6,027 bases of DNA from Candidatus Fermentibacteraceae bacterium (GTDB taxonomy: Bacteria; Fermentibacterota; Fermentibacteria; Fermentibacterales; JCC-6): assembly GCA_029932015.1 (NCBI GenBank), contig JAOZQW010000144.1, positions 1-6,027 on the forward strand, written 5' to 3'. This document shows, in pieces, positions 5,637 through 6,027 of the stretch. The translations under genes and the position numbers were made by a program. Numbering within the stretch: the first letter of the stretch is position 1; the number at the start of each line of letters is the position of its first letter. The notes under the pieces are model-generated. The model searched no databases and was not told the origin of the DNA. It saw only the letters and a list, made by a program, of their open reading frames with translations.

Positions 5637-6027
5637 ATGAAGACAGGATACAGCGGTGATGATATGCGCGTCATTCTCTACGGCATTGGCGCGTGTCTTG
5701 CAGTCTGCTGCCTGAAAGGCTTCTCCATCTCCTACCTTCCTCTGCTTGCTGTATTCATCACACTTGGATTCTCATCAGGAACGATTCTTTTGCCCATGGT
5801 TCTGGGCTGCTCAGTCATTGCAGTCCTGTCTTCGGAACTATTGCCCTGGGCAGTACTTGTTTCTGGGGTTCTCTCCAGTGTGACCGGCAGGGATATGAAG
5901 ATCAGGCTCACTGGCCTTGCTGCAGTCGCTTCATCAATCTGGCTGCTTCCTCTGGCTTCATCCATCCCACTGACAGCGGTATCAGCAGCAGGTGTCATTT
6001 TCGGGGACAGCAGGGTGAAGTATCTCC
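5637..6027 (+). CDS. Unidentified multi-spanning membrane protein (partial, runs off right edge)
   Basis: From the ATG at 5637 the frame is open for 130 codons to the window end. After a short polar N-terminus (MKTGYSGDDMR) nearly the whole product is hydrophobic, with likely spans at about 11-27, 30-48, 50-64, 67-83, 91-107 and 110-122. A short polar loop, TGRDMKIR (83-90), and GDSRVK (123-128) break the pattern. I do not recognise the family. An O-antigen polymerase/ligase-like or other envelope protein would suit the divergent flippase neighbour, but no motif shows this. GGAG (5630-5633) is only three bases before the ATG; AAGG (5625-5628) at eight bases is an alternative ribosome site, and an in-frame GTG at 5616 is another possible start. 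The opposite strand carries an 88-codon frame (5732-5998) rich in Ser, Thr, Arg and Glu, which is what the antisense of a membrane protein typically looks like. Confidence 0.6.
   Translation, partial: MKTGYSGDDMRVILYGIGACLAVCCLKGFSISYLPLLAVFITLGFSSGTILLPMVLGCSVIAVLSSELLPWAVLVSGVLSSVTGRDMKIRLTGLAAVASSIWLLPLASSIPLTAVSAAGVIFGDSRVKYL

Noticed and set aside
5732..5998. Minus-strand frame of 88 codons in the right-edge region
   Set aside because: Its polar composition is the expected complement of a hydrophobic protein; the plus-strand frame has a start with a ribosome site and runs through to the edge.

Overview
The window reads as ordinary bacterial chromosome: moderately GC-rich, densely packed, with Shine-Dalgarno-led genes, 4-base ATGA overlaps and frequent AGA/AGG arginine codons. 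No phage, transposon, CRISPR, rRNA or tRNA signal was seen. A secreted FG-GAP/VCBS repeat protein, a standalone DUF4342 protein and an archaeal-style CxC tail on the MTA phosphorylase would fit an uncultured lineage, perhaps of the FCB group or a nearby candidate phylum. That placement is a guess from gene style only.

Left part (1-1543, minus strand): rlmN, a radical-SAM 23S rRNA/tRNA adenine-C2 methyltransferase, is followed with a 4-base overlap by a gene for an exported FG-GAP/VCBS beta-propeller protein that runs off the left edge. Centre (1619-3728, plus strand): a tight three-gene operon leaves the same 75-base divergent gap. It holds mtnP (S-methyl-5'-thioadenosine phosphorylase), thiL (thiamine-monophosphate kinase) and a small membrane-associated DUF4342 protein. 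mtnP and thiL are 2 bases apart, and thiL and the DUF4342 gene overlap by ATGA.

Right part: on the minus strand (3753-5231) lies a polytopic membrane protein of the Wzx/MATE-like polysaccharide flippase type, convergent with the DUF4342 gene and most likely starting at a GTG. About 400 bases without a convincing gene (5232-5636) follow. Then a plus-strand gene for an unidentified hydrophobic protein begins at 5637 and runs off the right edge.

Functionally, the left and central genes are housekeeping. RlmN is a radical-SAM enzyme that releases 5'-deoxyadenosine, and MTA phosphorylases salvage MTA and in several bacteria also 5'-deoxyadenosine, so the divergent rlmN/mtnP pair may be linked through SAM by-product recycling (inference). 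The flippase and the right-edge membrane protein may belong to envelope polysaccharide assembly. I did not find a clearly new system here; the points most worth a second look are the coupled small genes and the orphan 5232-5636 segment.
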